Source of the DNA: Lysinibacillus agricola
GTDB lineage: Bacteria; Bacillota; Bacilli; Bacillales_A; Planococcaceae
Assembly (NCBI RefSeq): GCF_016638705.1
Contig: NZ_CP067341.1
Coordinates: 1,305,501-1,369,500 of the forward strand
DNA length: 64,000 bases
Direction of reading: 5' to 3'
Below the pieces are notes generated by a model. The model was not told the origin of the DNA, did no database searches, and saw only the letters and a program-made list of their open reading frames with translations. Both the position numbers and the translations under genes were made by a program. Below, piece by piece: positions 18,880-28,002 of the stretch (position 1 is the first letter of the stretch; each line of letters starts with the position of its first letter).

Positions 18880-19386
18880 ATGATGCTAAACAGTAGTAAT
18901 GGGCAAGTTATAAAAGTTGGAATTGCACAAATGGATGTAGTAAAGTTGCCAAACACAATAAGAACATCAGGTCTTGGGTCTTGTGTAGGTGTTATTTTAT
19001 ATGATGAGTCAAAAAAAATTGCTGGTTTAATACATGTGATGTTGCCAGATTCGAGTCTAGGTAGACAAGAGTCAATAAATGTGGCTAAATTTGCTGACAC
19101 AGGCATTGCAGCAATGATTGACTTATTAAAGTTAGAGGGCGTTCAAAAATTCAAGCTAAAGGCAAAAATTGCGGGCGGTGCGCAGATGTTTCAATTTACT
19201 TCAGATAAAGACTCCATGCGTATCGGCCCGCGTAATGTAGAAGCTGTAAAGCATGAGCTAAAGCGTCATGGAATTCTTTTAGTTGCCGAAGACACGGGTG
19301 GTAATAGTGGTAGAACAATTGAATTTAATCCTGCGACGTCGACATTACATATTCGAACGGTTAACCAAGGAGTGAGCGAAATATAA
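18880..19386 (+). CDS. cheD: chemoreceptor glutamine deamidase CheD
   Basis: A 168-residue protein with the catalytic Cys in TSGLGSCVGVILYD and His in AGLIHVMLPDS, as known for the CheD family. 'KAKIAGGAQMF' and 'GGNSGRTIEFNP' are further family motifs. CheD deamidates receptor glutamines and is controlled by binding CheC. Two ATG codons stand in tandem right after the cheC stop, and either could be used. The stop overlaps the next ATG by one base. Confidence 0.93.
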   Translation: MMLNSSNGQVIKVGIAQMDVVKLPNTIRTSGLGSCVGVILYDESKKIAGLIHVMLPDSSLGRQESINVAKFADTGIAAMIDLLKLEGVQKFKLKAKIAGGAQMFQFTSDKDSMRIGPRNVEAVKHELKRHGILLVAEDTGGNSGRTIEFNPATSTLHIRTVNQGVSEI

Positions 19387-19760
19387 TGTTTGGTTCTATT
19401 TTTTATAACCTATGGGGAGCGTTAATTGCCTTTTCTATATATTTTTTTAGTACATTTCAAAAACCTATTACACCGCTACGTATTATCATAGGATCATTTG
19501 TAGCGGGGATACTTGTGTTTTTCGTCATGTATATTGTAAGGTTTTTAATTGCCTATGTTTTATTCACACCAGAGAGCAATGAAGATGTCGTTGAAGGTGA
19601 GCTTGAAGATAACGAATCTGACAATCGCAATGAAGAAGATCAAGAAACACCGACGGCTAACTCAACCGTTGAGTTTCAAGATGAAAGCTCAGATGAAATT
19701 GCACAGGTTGTACGAACGATGATGGATCATGAGGATGATCTGCAAGTAAATAATGCTTAA
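19386..19760 (+). CDS. small membrane protein of unknown function at the end of the fla/che operon
   Basis: A 124-residue protein that I do not recognise. Two hydrophobic segments are near residues 8-25 and 30-60 (the latter GSFVAGILVFFVMYIVRFLI). After residue 65 the chain is strongly acidic (DVVEGELEDNESDNRNEED), then ends in a polar tail. The start overlaps the cheD stop by one base, so it is translated with the chemotaxis genes. A terminator follows five bases after the stop, making it the last operon gene. It is not the SwrB-like protein, which lies further on. Confidence 0.7.
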   Translation: MFGSIFYNLWGALIAFSIYFFSTFQKPITPLRIIIGSFVAGILVFFVMYIVRFLIAYVLFTPESNEDVVEGELEDNESDNRNEEDQETPTANSTVEFQDESSDEIAQVVRTMMDHEDDLQVNNA

Positions 19761-19764
19761 AAAT

Positions 19765-19790
19765 GGGAGTCGCGAGTAGCGGCTCTTTTT
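19765..19790 (+). terminator. terminator of the fla/che operon
   Basis: A stem of GAGTCGC with GCGGCTC (one T-G pair) around a short GAGTA loop, followed by five T. It directly follows the last gene of the operon, so sigD downstream needs its own promoter or read-through. Confidence 0.8.
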
Positions 19791-19859
19791 AATGTTAAGG
19801 AAACTATAAATTTTTTGCCTGTGGAGGATGTAAACGAGTGCTTTAGCGCATTGTTCTGT

Positions 19860-19964
19860 TTTATCGGAAAGATTTCGAGGTTTATCGGAACGATTTTATA
19901 TTTTATCGGAAAGATTCTAAGATTTATCGGAATGATTTCTGTTTTTATCGGAATAATTTTTAGT
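19860..19964. repeat. five-unit 21-bp periodic repeat, core TTTATCGGAA
   Basis: The 10-mer TTTATCGGAA occurs at 19860, 19881, 19902, 19923 and 19944, exactly 21 bases apart each time. Four of the five units continue with N-GATT. The remaining bases of each unit vary, so the core is conserved while the spacer is not. It lies in the 430-base gap between the fla/che terminator and sigD. A second block of the same kind is at 56199-56300. Confidence 0.85.
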
Positions 19965-20079
19965 AGTTATCTAGTTTCTTAAGGAATATTGACTATGTCC
20001 AAACTAAAAAATGCCCGACACATAAATTTAAAGAATCTGTGATAGAGTAGGAGAAACAAATGAAATTATAGTCGATTCT

Positions 20080-20088
20080 TGTTATAAT
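20080..20088 (+). promoter_or_regulatory. candidate extended -10 promoter for sigD
   Basis: TGTTATAAT matches an extended -10 (TG-N-TATAAT) about 100 bases before sigD and after the preceding terminator. No good -35 is seen 17 bases upstream. This could give sigD expression independent of the operon. Confidence 0.5.
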
Positions 20089-20191
20089 ATAGGAAAGAAT
20101 TACATTGGTTTATGTTGAAAAAATATCAAGGTAAATATAAGACAGTGGCAAACAGGCGCGTAAATGCGTTTTTCTTAGAGAGGTGGATTAC

Positions 20192-20962
20192 ATGACACAA
20201 CCAATTCTGAACGATGAACAAAAGCTGTGGAACCGCTGGATATATGAACGTGATCCAGATGCTGGTGATTTACTAATAAAAAAATATATTTCTCTAGTAT
20301 CTTATCATGTACAACGCATTGGTGCGAGTTTACCAAAAAGTGTATCACGAGATGATTTAACGAGCTTAGGTATGGTAGGACTTTTTGATGCGTTGAATAA
20401 ATTTGATATTAATCGAGACTTGAAATTTGATACATATGCTTCTTTTAGAGTAAGAGGAGCCATTATTGATGGTTTACGTAAGGAAGATTGGTTGCCACGT
20501 TCTGCACGTGAGAAGGCGAAAAAATTAGATGCACAGATTGAACAGTTAGAACAAAAATATATGCGTCATGTAACACCTGAGGAGCTTGCTGAGCATATGG
20601 CTTTACCCGTTGAAGAAGTTTACCAAACTGTACAGGAACATTTCTTTTCAAATGTTCTTTCCATTAATGAACAGCAAGATCAAGATGAAACTGAAGGAAA
20701 GTCATTTGTTATCCGTGATGATACGACTAAGACACCTGAGCAAGCTGTTGTTAAGGCGGAACTACTGGAGGATTTAGCTGAAAATATCCAAAAGCTCAAT
20801 GATAAAGAACAGCTAGTGCTTAGTTTGTTTTATACTGAGGAATTGACATTAACAGAAATTGGCGAAATGCTTGAACTATCGACATCACGTATTTCACAAA
20901 TCCACTCTAAGGCGCTATTAAAGCTACGAAAGTTATTATCCAATGAAATGATTAATGCCTAA
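20192..20962 (+). CDS. sigD: flagellar/motility sigma factor SigD
   Basis: A 256-residue sigma factor of the FliA/WhiG class. Region 2 has 'DDLTSLGMVGLFDALNKFD' and 'KFDTYASFRVRGAIIDGLR', followed by 'DWLPRSAREKAKKLD'. Region 4 has 'LSLFYTEELTLTEIGEMLELSTSRISQIHSKAL' (segments), a typical helix-turn-helix. It directs late flagellar, autolysin and chemoreceptor genes. ATG 20192 follows AGAGAGGTGGATTAC; the GTG at 20183 belongs to the ribosome site. Unlike B. subtilis, a terminator and a 430-base gap separate it from cheD. Confidence 0.94.
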   Translation: MTQPILNDEQKLWNRWIYERDPDAGDLLIKKYISLVSYHVQRIGASLPKSVSRDDLTSLGMVGLFDALNKFDINRDLKFDTYASFRVRGAIIDGLRKEDWLPRSAREKAKKLDAQIEQLEQKYMRHVTPEELAEHMALPVEEVYQTVQEHFFSNVLSINEQQDQDETEGKSFVIRDDTTKTPEQAVVKAELLEDLAENIQKLNDKEQLVLSLFYTEELTLTEIGEMLELSTSRISQIHSKALLKLRKLLSNEMINA

Positions 20963-20998
20963 TAATCGTCTATACATACCGTAGAAGGAGGGAGTCTC

Positions 20999-21307
20999 AT
21001 GAGTTTAAAGGGTGTCGAACTACAAATAGCTATTCCAAAAACATTTGAAGCGGGGAAAATGGCAGATCAGGCACAACAACAAACTTTGGCTCAGCAAGCA
21101 CATGCAAATGAAGCGTTAAAAAAAGAAATAGAACGCAAGCAAAAAGTTGTGAATACCTCAGAGGGTATGGATGAGATTAGTGAGGATGAAGAAGCAGGTG
21201 GTGAGTACATCAAAGGTACTCGAAAAAAGAAAAATAAGGATGACGAGAAGCGAGAGAAGCAGGCGCAGCATCCGTTTAAGGGGAATTTCGTGGATTTTAG
21301 TGGATAG
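20999..21307 (+). CDS. small charged protein between sigD and swrB, function unknown
   Basis: A 102-residue protein that I cannot assign. It opens MSLKGVELQIAIPKTFEAGKM. A Gln/Ala-rich stretch likely to be helical follows, then an acidic patch (DEISEDEEAGG) and a Lys-rich segment (TRKKKNKDDEKREKQAQ), and it ends HPFKGNFVDFSG. No membrane segment or cysteine is present. ATG 20999 follows GAAGGAGGGAGTCTC, a strong site. Its tight position between sigD and a swrB-like gene suggests a motility link, which is inference only. Confidence 0.7.
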   Translation: MSLKGVELQIAIPKTFEAGKMADQAQQQTLAQQAHANEALKKEIERKQKVVNTSEGMDEISEDEEAGGEYIKGTRKKKNKDDEKREKQAQHPFKGNFVDFSG

Positions 21308-21316
21308 GAGTTTATT

Positions 21317-21877
21317 ATGACAATCATACTAATTGCGGTTCTATTTATTTTACAGCTACTTTCATTTTATTTCCTCATCATCTTAAATACAAAACTAGCA
21401 AAATTTAAGGATTTAGAAATAAAGCAAGAACGTTTAATGCGTGAAATGGATGATACTATAAGTGTCTATTTAGCTGAAGTGAAAGATGAAAATAATCGCT
21501 TGATTGAAGAATTACAAAGCGTTTCAACGACTCAAGTTAAAACTGTTCTACAGGATGAGCAAATTATGTCAACAAAAGAACAAATAGAGGTAGAAAAAAC
21601 AAAAGAAGCATCTTCCAATCTAGATAGTGAAACTCGTATATATGTACCTAAAAACATAGTAGCAAATGCTTATTCTCGCCATCAACAGTCAGGAAATAAG
21701 TCGGTACAATCTACATCACAAACAGACAAAGCAATACCAATGGAAGAGCCAAAGCCTCTTACTATAGAACAACAAGCTGTCCAGTTGGCGAAACAAGGAA
21801 AAACATCAGAGGAAATTGCGAAGCAGCTTCAAAAAGGAAAAACAGAAATCGAGCTTTTATTGAAATTTCATAGCTAA
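21317..21877 (+). CDS. swrB: SwrB-like motility protein
   Basis: A 186-residue protein with one N-terminal transmembrane helix (residues 2-25), a coiled-coil region to about residue 80, a variable middle, and a conserved C-terminus AVQLAKQGKTSEEIAKQLQ followed by KGKTEIELLLKF. This layout and the gene's place between sigD and rpsB match SwrB, which promotes flagellar basal body completion and SigD activity in B. subtilis. Overall sequence outside the C-terminus is poorly conserved, so the symbol rests on architecture and position. Confidence 0.7.
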   Translation: MTIILIAVLFILQLLSFYFLIILNTKLAKFKDLEIKQERLMREMDDTISVYLAEVKDENNRLIEELQSVSTTQVKTVLQDEQIMSTKEQIEVEKTKEASSNLDSETRIYVPKNIVANAYSRHQQSGNKSVQSTSQTDKAIPMEEPKPLTIEQQAVQLAKQGKTSEEIAKQLQKGKTEIELLLKFHS

Positions 21878-22034
21878 AACAGTTGCGAATGGTGTGAAGC
21901 TATGATATAGTTGCAAATGGTGTTATTAATACACACGCATTTTGATGTAGTAAGTGGTGCTCTAAGTCTAGAGTAGCTTGTTGCAAGTGATAAATGCGGA
22001 GGATAAAAACCAAACATACTAGGAGGAAATACAC
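21878..22034 (+). promoter_or_regulatory. rpsB leader region with direct repeat
   Basis: The 157-base leader of rpsB contains a 15-base direct repeat, AGTTGCRAATGGTGT, at 21881-21895 and 21909-21923. No clear terminator closes swrB before it. A strong AGGAGGAAA site precedes the rpsB start. Whether S2 autoregulates through this leader cannot be told from the sequence. Confidence 0.35.
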
Positions 22035-22754
22035 ATGTCAGTAATTTCTATGAAACAATTACTTGAAGCTGGTGTACATTTCGGTCACCAAACTCGTCGT
22101 TGGAACCCAAAAATGAAGAAATATATCTTCGTTGAGCGTAACGGGATCTACATCATCGACTTACAAAAAACTGTTAAAAAATTAGAGGAAGCTTATGACT
22201 TCATGCGTCAAGTTGGTCAAGACGGTGGTAAAGTTCTTTTCGTTGGTACGAAAAAACAAGCACAAGAAGCGATCAAAGATGAAGCTGAACGTTCAGGCAA
22301 CTACTACATCAACCAACGTTGGTTAGGTGGTACTCTTACAAACTTCGGTACAATTCAAAAACGTGTTGCACGTATGAAAGCAATCGAAAAAATGGAAGAA
22401 GACGGAACTTTTGAAGTTCTACCTAAAAAAGAAGTAATCCAACTTAAAAAAGAACACGAACGTCTAATCAAATTCTTAGGCGGTATCCGTGATATGCACG
22501 CTCTTCCAGACGTAATGTTCGTGGTTGACCCACGTAAAGAACGCATTGCTGTTGCAGAAGCTATTAAATTAAACATCCCTCTAGTAGGTATTGTTGATAC
22601 AAACTGTGATCCAGATGAAATCGACTACGTAATTCCTGCTAATGATGATGCTATTCGCGCTGTTAAACTTTTAACTGCTAAAATGGCTGACGCTTTAATC
22701 GAGTCAAAACAAGGTGAAGAAGAAGCTCCAGCTGTAGAAGCTGCTGCTGAGTAA
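22035..22754 (+). CDS. rpsB: 30S ribosomal protein S2
   Basis: A 239-residue protein opening [20 protein letters not shown], with '[18 protein letters not shown]', '[11 protein letters not shown]', '[11 protein letters not shown]' and '[22 protein letters not shown]' (segments), all standard S2 signatures. The C-terminal tail is acidic and Ala-rich. Codon use is strongly biased (for example GGT, CGT, AAC), as expected for a highly expressed gene. A terminator separates it from tsf. Confidence 0.98.
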   Translation: MSVISMKQLLEAGVHFGHQTRRWNPKMKKYIFVERNGIYIIDLQKTVKKLEEAYDFMRQVGQDGGKVLFVGTKKQAQEAIKDEAERSGNYYINQRWLGGTLTNFGTIQKRVARMKAIEKMEEDGTFEVLPKKEVIQLKKEHERLIKFLGGIRDMHALPDVMFVVDPRKERIAVAEAIKLNIPLVGIVDTNCDPDEIDYVIPANDDAIRAVKLLTAKMADALIESKQGEEEAPAVEAAAE

Positions 22755-22765
22755 TTCACGTTTAC

Positions 22766-22806
22766 AAAAAGGTGATAAGTGGCTCAGGACCCTTATCACC
22801 TTTTTT
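22766..22806 (+). terminator. terminator between rpsB and tsf
   Basis: AAAAGGTGATAAG pairs with CTTATCACCTTTT around a 12-base loop and runs into T. It probably gives differential expression of S2 over EF-Ts. Confidence 0.85.
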
Positions 22807-22855
22807 AGAACCTATCACTAAAATTTGTACAACCAATTTGAGGAGGAAACACTAA

Positions 22856-23743
22856 ATGGCAAACATTACTGCACAATTAGTAAAAGAATTACGTGAAAAA
22901 ACTGGCGCTGGAATGATGGATTGTAAAAAAGCGTTAGTACAAACTGATGGCGATATTGATGCTGCAATCGATTTCCTACGTGAAAAAGGTCTTTCTTCAG
23001 CTGCTAAAAAAGCTGACCGTATCGCTGCAGAAGGTACAACTTTCATTTTAGAACAAGGTAACGAAGCAATCATCCTTGAAGTAAATGCTGAAACAGATTT
23101 CGTTTCTAAAAACGATAAATTCCAAGTATTAGTTGCTTCTTTAGCTGAGCAATTACTTGCTGCTAAACCTGCAACAGTAGAAGCTGCTTTAGAGCTTGCA
23201 AATGCTGAAGGTGTGAAAATTGCTGACCAAATTTCAACTGCAGTTGCAACAATCGGTGAAAAAATCACTCTTCGTCGTTTCGAAGTGAAAACAAAAACTG
23301 ATGCAGATGCATTCGGTTCTTATTTACACATGGGCGGTCGTATCGGTGTGTTAGTTTCTTTAGAAGGTTCTACAGATGCTGCTGCTGCAAAAGACGTTGC
23401 TATGCATATCGCAGCTATTAACCCTACTTACGTTTCTCGCGATGAAGTTTCTGCAGATGAAGTTGAACGTGAGCGTAAAGTATTAACTGAACAAGCTCTT
23501 AACGAAGGTAAACCAGAAAACATCGTAGCAAAAATGGTTGAAGGTCGTCTTGGTAAATACTTCGAAGAGGTTTGCTTACTTGACCAAACATTCGTTAAAA
23601 ACTCAGATCAAAAAGTACGTGATTTCGTTGCATCAACTGGCGGTTCTGTAAATGGTTTCGTACGTTATGCTGTAGGTGAAGGTATCGAAAAACGTGAAGA
23701 TAACTTTGCTGAAGAAGTAATGAGCCAAGTTAAAGGTAACTAA
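22856..23743 (+). CDS. tsf: elongation factor Ts
   Basis: A 295-residue nucleotide exchange factor for EF-Tu. The N-terminal UBA-like signature is [20 protein letters not shown], and the core has '[16 protein letters not shown]' and '[15 protein letters not shown]'. Start ATG 22856 follows GAGGAGGAAACACTAA. Codon use is highly biased. It pairs with rpsB upstream, and a terminator follows. Confidence 0.98.
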   Translation: MANITAQLVKELREKTGAGMMDCKKALVQTDGDIDAAIDFLREKGLSSAAKKADRIAAEGTTFILEQGNEAIILEVNAETDFVSKNDKFQVLVASLAEQLLAAKPATVEAALELANAEGVKIADQISTAVATIGEKITLRRFEVKTKTDADAFGSYLHMGGRIGVLVSLEGSTDAAAAKDVAMHIAAINPTYVSRDEVSADEVERERKVLTEQALNEGKPENIVAKMVEGRLGKYFEEVCLLDQTFVKNSDQKVRDFVASTGGSVNGFVRYAVGEGIEKREDNFAEEVMSQVKGN

Positions 23744-23793
23744 TTTAGCTTGCATTTGATCTTAATCAAATAATATCTAGATTTTCTAGAAAA

Positions 23794-23830
23794 AAATGGG
23801 GAACACAACATAGCGTGTTCCCTATTTTTC
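23794..23830 (+). terminator. terminator after tsf
   Basis: GGGGAACAC pairs with GTGTTCCC around AACATAGC, flanked by A-rich and T-rich runs (bidirectional appearance). Confidence 0.8.
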
Positions 23831-23857
23831 CGAAATGAGCGAAAAAAAGATATAATT

Positions 23858-24329
23858 GGCTCATTAGCAAAAGTTGTGGCTGATATTTGTTAAAAATGTA
23901 TGCTATTTATATAAGTTGATTGGGGTGAAGGCTGGGCGACTCCTTGGGGATCAGCGTCACAGATGAGACCTTGGAATGAAGCGGATAGGGGAATGAAGGC
24001 TAAAAGTATCACGTCCTGTGATAACGCCTTCATGACCAACCTCGTGTTGGCCCGACGCCCCCAGGAAGCTCTGCGCGAAAGCGAAGCGTCAGCGGCAATG
24101 TTTTATCTGTGCGAAAGCGAAGCGACAGCAACAATGTTTTATCTGCGCGAAAGCGAAGCGTCAGCGGCAATGTTTTATCTGTGCGAAAGCGAAGCGACAG
24201 CAACAATGTTTTATCTGTGCGAAAGCGAAGCGACAGCAACAATGTTTTAACTGTGCGAAAGCGAAGCGACAGCAACAACAAAGCGCCCAGCGGGAACGGA
24301 AATCAACCAACTTTATGGTGTAATGAGCC
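23858..24329 (+). mobile_element. MITE-like element, copy A (472 bp)
   Basis: The ends are inverted: left GGCTCATTAGCAAAAGTTG, right CAACTTTATGGTGTAATGAGCC read on the same strand. The 8-base target ATATAATT is duplicated exactly at 23850-23857 and 24330-24337. The interior has the shared segments GGGCGACTCCTTGGGGATCA and ATCACGTCCTGTGAT, plus a tandem array of 36-base units (24071-24280) each with CGCGAAAGCG or TGCGAAAGCG. No transposase is encoded. The array reads open in several frames only because 36 is divisible by three, so the apparent proteins are rejected. Confidence 0.85.
24071..24280. repeat. tandem 36-bp units inside copy A
   Basis: About six units start CTGYGCGAAAGCGAAGCG and end AATGTTTTAT at 24071, 24107, 24143, 24179, 24215 and 24251, the last one diverging. 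Each unit can form a small CGC-GAAA-GCG hairpin with a GNRA-type loop. The same unit is 37 bases long in copies at 36700, 46780 and 58460. Confidence 0.85.
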
Positions 24330-24424
24330 ATATAATTTTCTATTTTGCCTTATTCATAACTAGCAATTATTGTTATTTATACTATAATGGAAAAGGGAAT
24401 AGAGTTGTTTTAAATAAAGTCTGA

Positions 24425-25161
<737 letters not shown>

Positions 25162-25162
<1 letters not shown>

Positions 25163-25719
25163 TGGCTAAACAAGTTTTAGAACAAGCTAAAGAAAAAATG
25201 AACAAAACAATTGCCGCTTTTTCACGTGAACTAGCTTCAATCCGTGCAGGTCGTGCAAATGCTTCTCTATTAGATCGTATTACGGTTGATTATTATGGTG
25301 CACCAACACCGATTAATCAGCTTGGAGGTGTTTCGGTACCAGAAGCGCGTTTATTAGTTATTACACCTTACGATAAAACAATCTTAGGTGAAATCGAAAA
25401 AGCGATTATGAAATCAGATATTGGTATTACACCAACAAATGATGGATCTGTTATTCGTTTAATGATCCCGGCTTTAACAGAAGAGCGTCGTAAAGATCTT
25501 GTGAAGCAAGTGAAAAAAGAAGCAGAGGATGCAAAAATCGCTGTACGTAATGTTCGTCGCGATGCTAATGATGATCTGAAAAAACTTGAAAAAGCTGGCG
25601 AAATCACAGAAGATGGTCTACGTGGCTACGGTGAAGATATTCAAAAATTAACGGATGAATTCATTGTTAAAGTAGATCAAGTAACGAAAGAAAAAGAAAA
25701 AGAAATTCTAGATGTGTAA
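25162..25719 (+). CDS. frr: ribosome recycling factor
   Basis: A 185-residue factor that splits post-termination ribosomes with EF-G. Signatures are [19 protein letters not shown], '[20 protein letters not shown]', '[22 protein letters not shown]' and '[10 protein letters not shown]'-like [11 protein letters not shown]. The start overlaps the pyrH stop and AGGAGG lies 8 bases before it. A terminator follows. Confidence 0.98.
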
Positions 25720-25762
25720 GCAACTCGCTTTGTATGTCTATGATGGAACTTTTTGATGAGAT

Positions 25763-25797
25763 GGAGGCGTCCTATATATCAGGACGTCTTTTCTCTT
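25763..25797 (+). terminator. terminator after frr
   Basis: AGGCGTCCT pairs with AGGACGTCT around ATATATC, followed by TTTTCTCTTT. Confidence 0.8.
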
Positions 25798-25865
25798 TAC
25801 TGTTAAGTTATTATGTGAAAAATCTAGTGAAGCTTCATACATTCAAACCTGTAATTGTTTAACTT

Positions 25866-26192
25866 ATTTCATCACCAAAAGTTGGGGATGAAATAAGTTA
25901 AAACATATGTCTCGTGGATAAGTTGATTGCAGTGGAGGCTGGGCGACTCCTTGGGGATTAGCAATAGAGGAACGAAGGCTAAGACCATCACGTCCTGTGA
26001 TAACGCCTTCGTGACCAACATCGGTGCTGTCGCTGCGCTTTCGCACAAACAAAACCCTCTGCTGCCGCTGCGCTTTCGCGCAAAAAACATCTGTTGGCCC
26101 GAGACCCTGGAGCGCAAGTGAAGCGGCTCATCGGACGCCCCAGGAAAGCGCCAGTCGGAACGAAAATCAACCCCACGTTATGGTGAAAAGTC
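25866..26192 (+). mobile_element. MITE-like element, copy B (degenerate ends)
   Basis: The left end is ATTTCATCACCAAAAGTTGG and the right end CCCCACGTTATGGTGAAAAG, degenerate forms of the GGYTCATCACC termini. The interior shares GGGCGACTCCTTGGGGATTAG, ATCACGTCCTGTGAT and TGTTGGCCCGAGACCC with the other copies. Units in this copy are inverted (GCTGCGCTTTCGCRC). No target duplication is seen. The left end is part of a 16-bp perfect stem at 25858-25902. Confidence 0.75.
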
Positions 26193-26273
26193 TAAAATGT
26201 GTGTAGTTCTAAAATGAGCTAGTCCATACATAGTCAATTTAGAGGGAAAAAAAAGACAAAAAGCGCTTTTTTT

Positions 26274-26282
26274 TGTTATGAT
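26274..26282 (+). promoter_or_regulatory. candidate extended -10 promoter for uppS
   Basis: TGTTATGAT fits TG-N-TATGAT 42 bases before the uppS start. The region upstream is A-rich, and the -35 is not convincing. Confidence 0.4.
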
Positions 26283-26323
26283 AGGTTAGTATACGTCCGA
26301 TTAGTTGTAGTGGGGGAGTTAGC

Positions 26324-27118
26324 ATGTTTAAAAAGCTATTAGGTAAACAAATAAAAATGGATACACTATCATTGGAGGAACGTGTTGCCCTTGCTAAAAA
26401 CGAGCCGATTCCTGCCCATGTAGCGATTATTATGGACGGAAATGGACGTTGGGCGAAGAAACGTGCCATGCCACGTGTTGCTGGTCACCATGAAGGTATG
26501 AAGACGGTACGAAAGGTAACTAGATTTGCATCAGATCTAGGTATTAAAGTTTTAACGGTGTATGCGTTCTCTACAGAAAATTGGAAGCGACCAAAACCAG
26601 AGGTCGATTTTCTAATGCGTCTACCTGTTGAATTTTTAGGTTCCTTTTTACCTGAAATGATGGAACGTAATGTACGTGTTGAAATGATTGGAGATCCATC
26701 TTTATTGCCTGCACATACACAAAAAGCATTGTATGAGGCGATGGAAGAGACGAAGCATAATACAGGGTTAATTTTGAACTTTGCCCTGAATTATGGAAGT
26801 CGTTCAGAAATGGTTGGTGCCATGAAAGCAATGCTTCAAAAGGTGCAGGACGGTCAATTAACGATGCAAGATTTAACAGAAGAATGCTTGACATCTCATT
26901 TAATGACGGCCCATCTGCCAGAGCCAGATCTATTAATTCGTACAAGTGGTGAAGTACGATTAAGTAACTTTATGTTATGGCAGCTCGCCTATACAGAATT
27001 TTGGTTTACAGATACATTGTGGCCAGATTTTAGTGAGGAAAACTTACTGGAAGCGGTGGAAAACTACCAGAAACGTAATCGCCGCTACGGTGGGTTGAAG
27101 GGAGAAGAAACAACTTGA
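26324..27118 (+). CDS. uppS: undecaprenyl (isoprenyl) diphosphate synthase
   Basis: A 264-residue cis-prenyltransferase making the lipid carrier for cell-wall synthesis. Catalytic Asp is in IIMDGNGRWAKKR. Further signatures are 'TVYAFSTENWKRPKPEVDFLM' (in segments) and 'LLIRTSGEVRLSNFMLWQLAYTEFWFTD'. ATG 26324 follows GTGGGGGAGTTAGC. An N-terminal extension of about 20 residues precedes the conserved core. The stop overlaps the cdsA start. Confidence 0.96.
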   Translation: MFKKLLGKQIKMDTLSLEERVALAKNEPIPAHVAIIMDGNGRWAKKRAMPRVAGHHEGMKTVRKVTRFASDLGIKVLTVYAFSTENWKRPKPEVDFLMRLPVEFLGSFLPEMMERNVRVEMIGDPSLLPAHTQKALYEAMEETKHNTGLILNFALNYGSRSEMVGAMKAMLQKVQDGQLTMQDLTEECLTSHLMTAHLPEPDLLIRTSGEVRLSNFMLWQLAYTEFWFTDTLWPDFSEENLLEAVENYQKRNRRYGGLKGEETT

Positions 27119-27912
27119 AACAACGAATTATCACAGCAATAGTTGCAGCAGCGCTATTTATTCCATTCGTTATTTATGGAAAAGTGCCATTTACACTACT
27201 TGTGCTTGCAATGGCTGTTGTCGGCTTTTATGAAATACTAAAAATGAAAGGTATTTCACTTTTTTCAGTGCCTGGTTTTTTAGGGCTACTAACATTAATA
27301 CTGCTTGTTATACCAAAGGACTGGTCAAGTAAGGTAGTAGATGCAATTGGCTATTCCTCCGATTTAATGGTTGTGTATGGTCTAATGATGCTATTGCTCA
27401 TATACGTAGTCCTTGTAAAAAATAAAATTACATTTGATGAAGTTGCTTTTATTTTATTAGGAGCGTTTTATGTCGGGTTAGGCTTCCATTATTTAATCGA
27501 AACACGATATTACGGTCTAGAGTTTGTCGTATATTGTTTGCTTGTAGTTTGGACAACTGACTCAGGTGCATATTTTGTCGGAAGAAAACTTGGCAAAAAT
27601 AAGCTATGGCCTGAAATCTCACCGAAGAAAACCGTGGAAGGTTTTGTGGGGGGAATTGTCATTGCAGTAATTTTTGCTGTCGCGATGCAAGCAATTTATC
27701 CATTTGCAAAGGGTTATGTCTCACTTATTTTCATCACAATCTTTGCGTCAATTATTGGCCAAATGGGTGATCTAGTGGAATCTGCTATAAAGCGTCATTT
27801 TGACGTAAAGGATTCAGGAAATATTTTACCTGGGCATGGCGGTATATTAGACCGCTTTGATAGTCTTTTATTCGTCGTGCCTTTACTACATTTTTTTCAT
27901 ACTTTTTGGTAG
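27115..27912 (+). CDS. cdsA: phosphatidate cytidylyltransferase
   Basis: A 265-residue polytopic membrane enzyme forming CDP-diacylglycerol. The CdsA signature is in SAIKRHFDVKDSGNILPGHG plus GILDRFDSLLFV at the C-terminus. About seven hydrophobic segments are seen. The start is TTG 27115, overlapping the uppS stop, with AAGGGAGAAG as ribosome site. Its downstream neighbour dxr is 90 bases away. Confidence 0.95.
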   Translation: MKQRIITAIVAAALFIPFVIYGKVPFTLLVLAMAVVGFYEILKMKGISLFSVPGFLGLLTLILLVIPKDWSSKVVDAIGYSSDLMVVYGLMMLLLIYVVLVKNKITFDEVAFILLGAFYVGLGFHYLIETRYYGLEFVVYCLLVVWTTDSGAYFVGRKLGKNKLWPEISPKKTVEGFVGGIVIAVIFAVAMQAIYPFAKGYVSLIFITIFASIIGQMGDLVESAIKRHFDVKDSGNILPGHGGILDRFDSLLFVVPLLHFFHTFW

Positions 27913-28002
27913 CTAGGAACTGTAGTAGTATTTCCTCTAATTAGAGTGGTTGAATAATCGTGCTATATCATTTGCTTAGATAGAAAAAGGGGACAATTTG
28001 TC

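Noticed and set aside
24071..24280. CRISPR-like array
   Set aside because: The units are directly adjacent with no unique spacers, and no cas genes are present.
23963..24363. Overlapping open frames on both strands encoding 12-residue repeats such as LCESEATATMFY and LLLSLRFRTDKT
   Set aside because: They arise from the tandem 36-base units of element A, which keep any frame open. No ribosome site is present and the same unit is 37 bases in other copies, destroying the frame.
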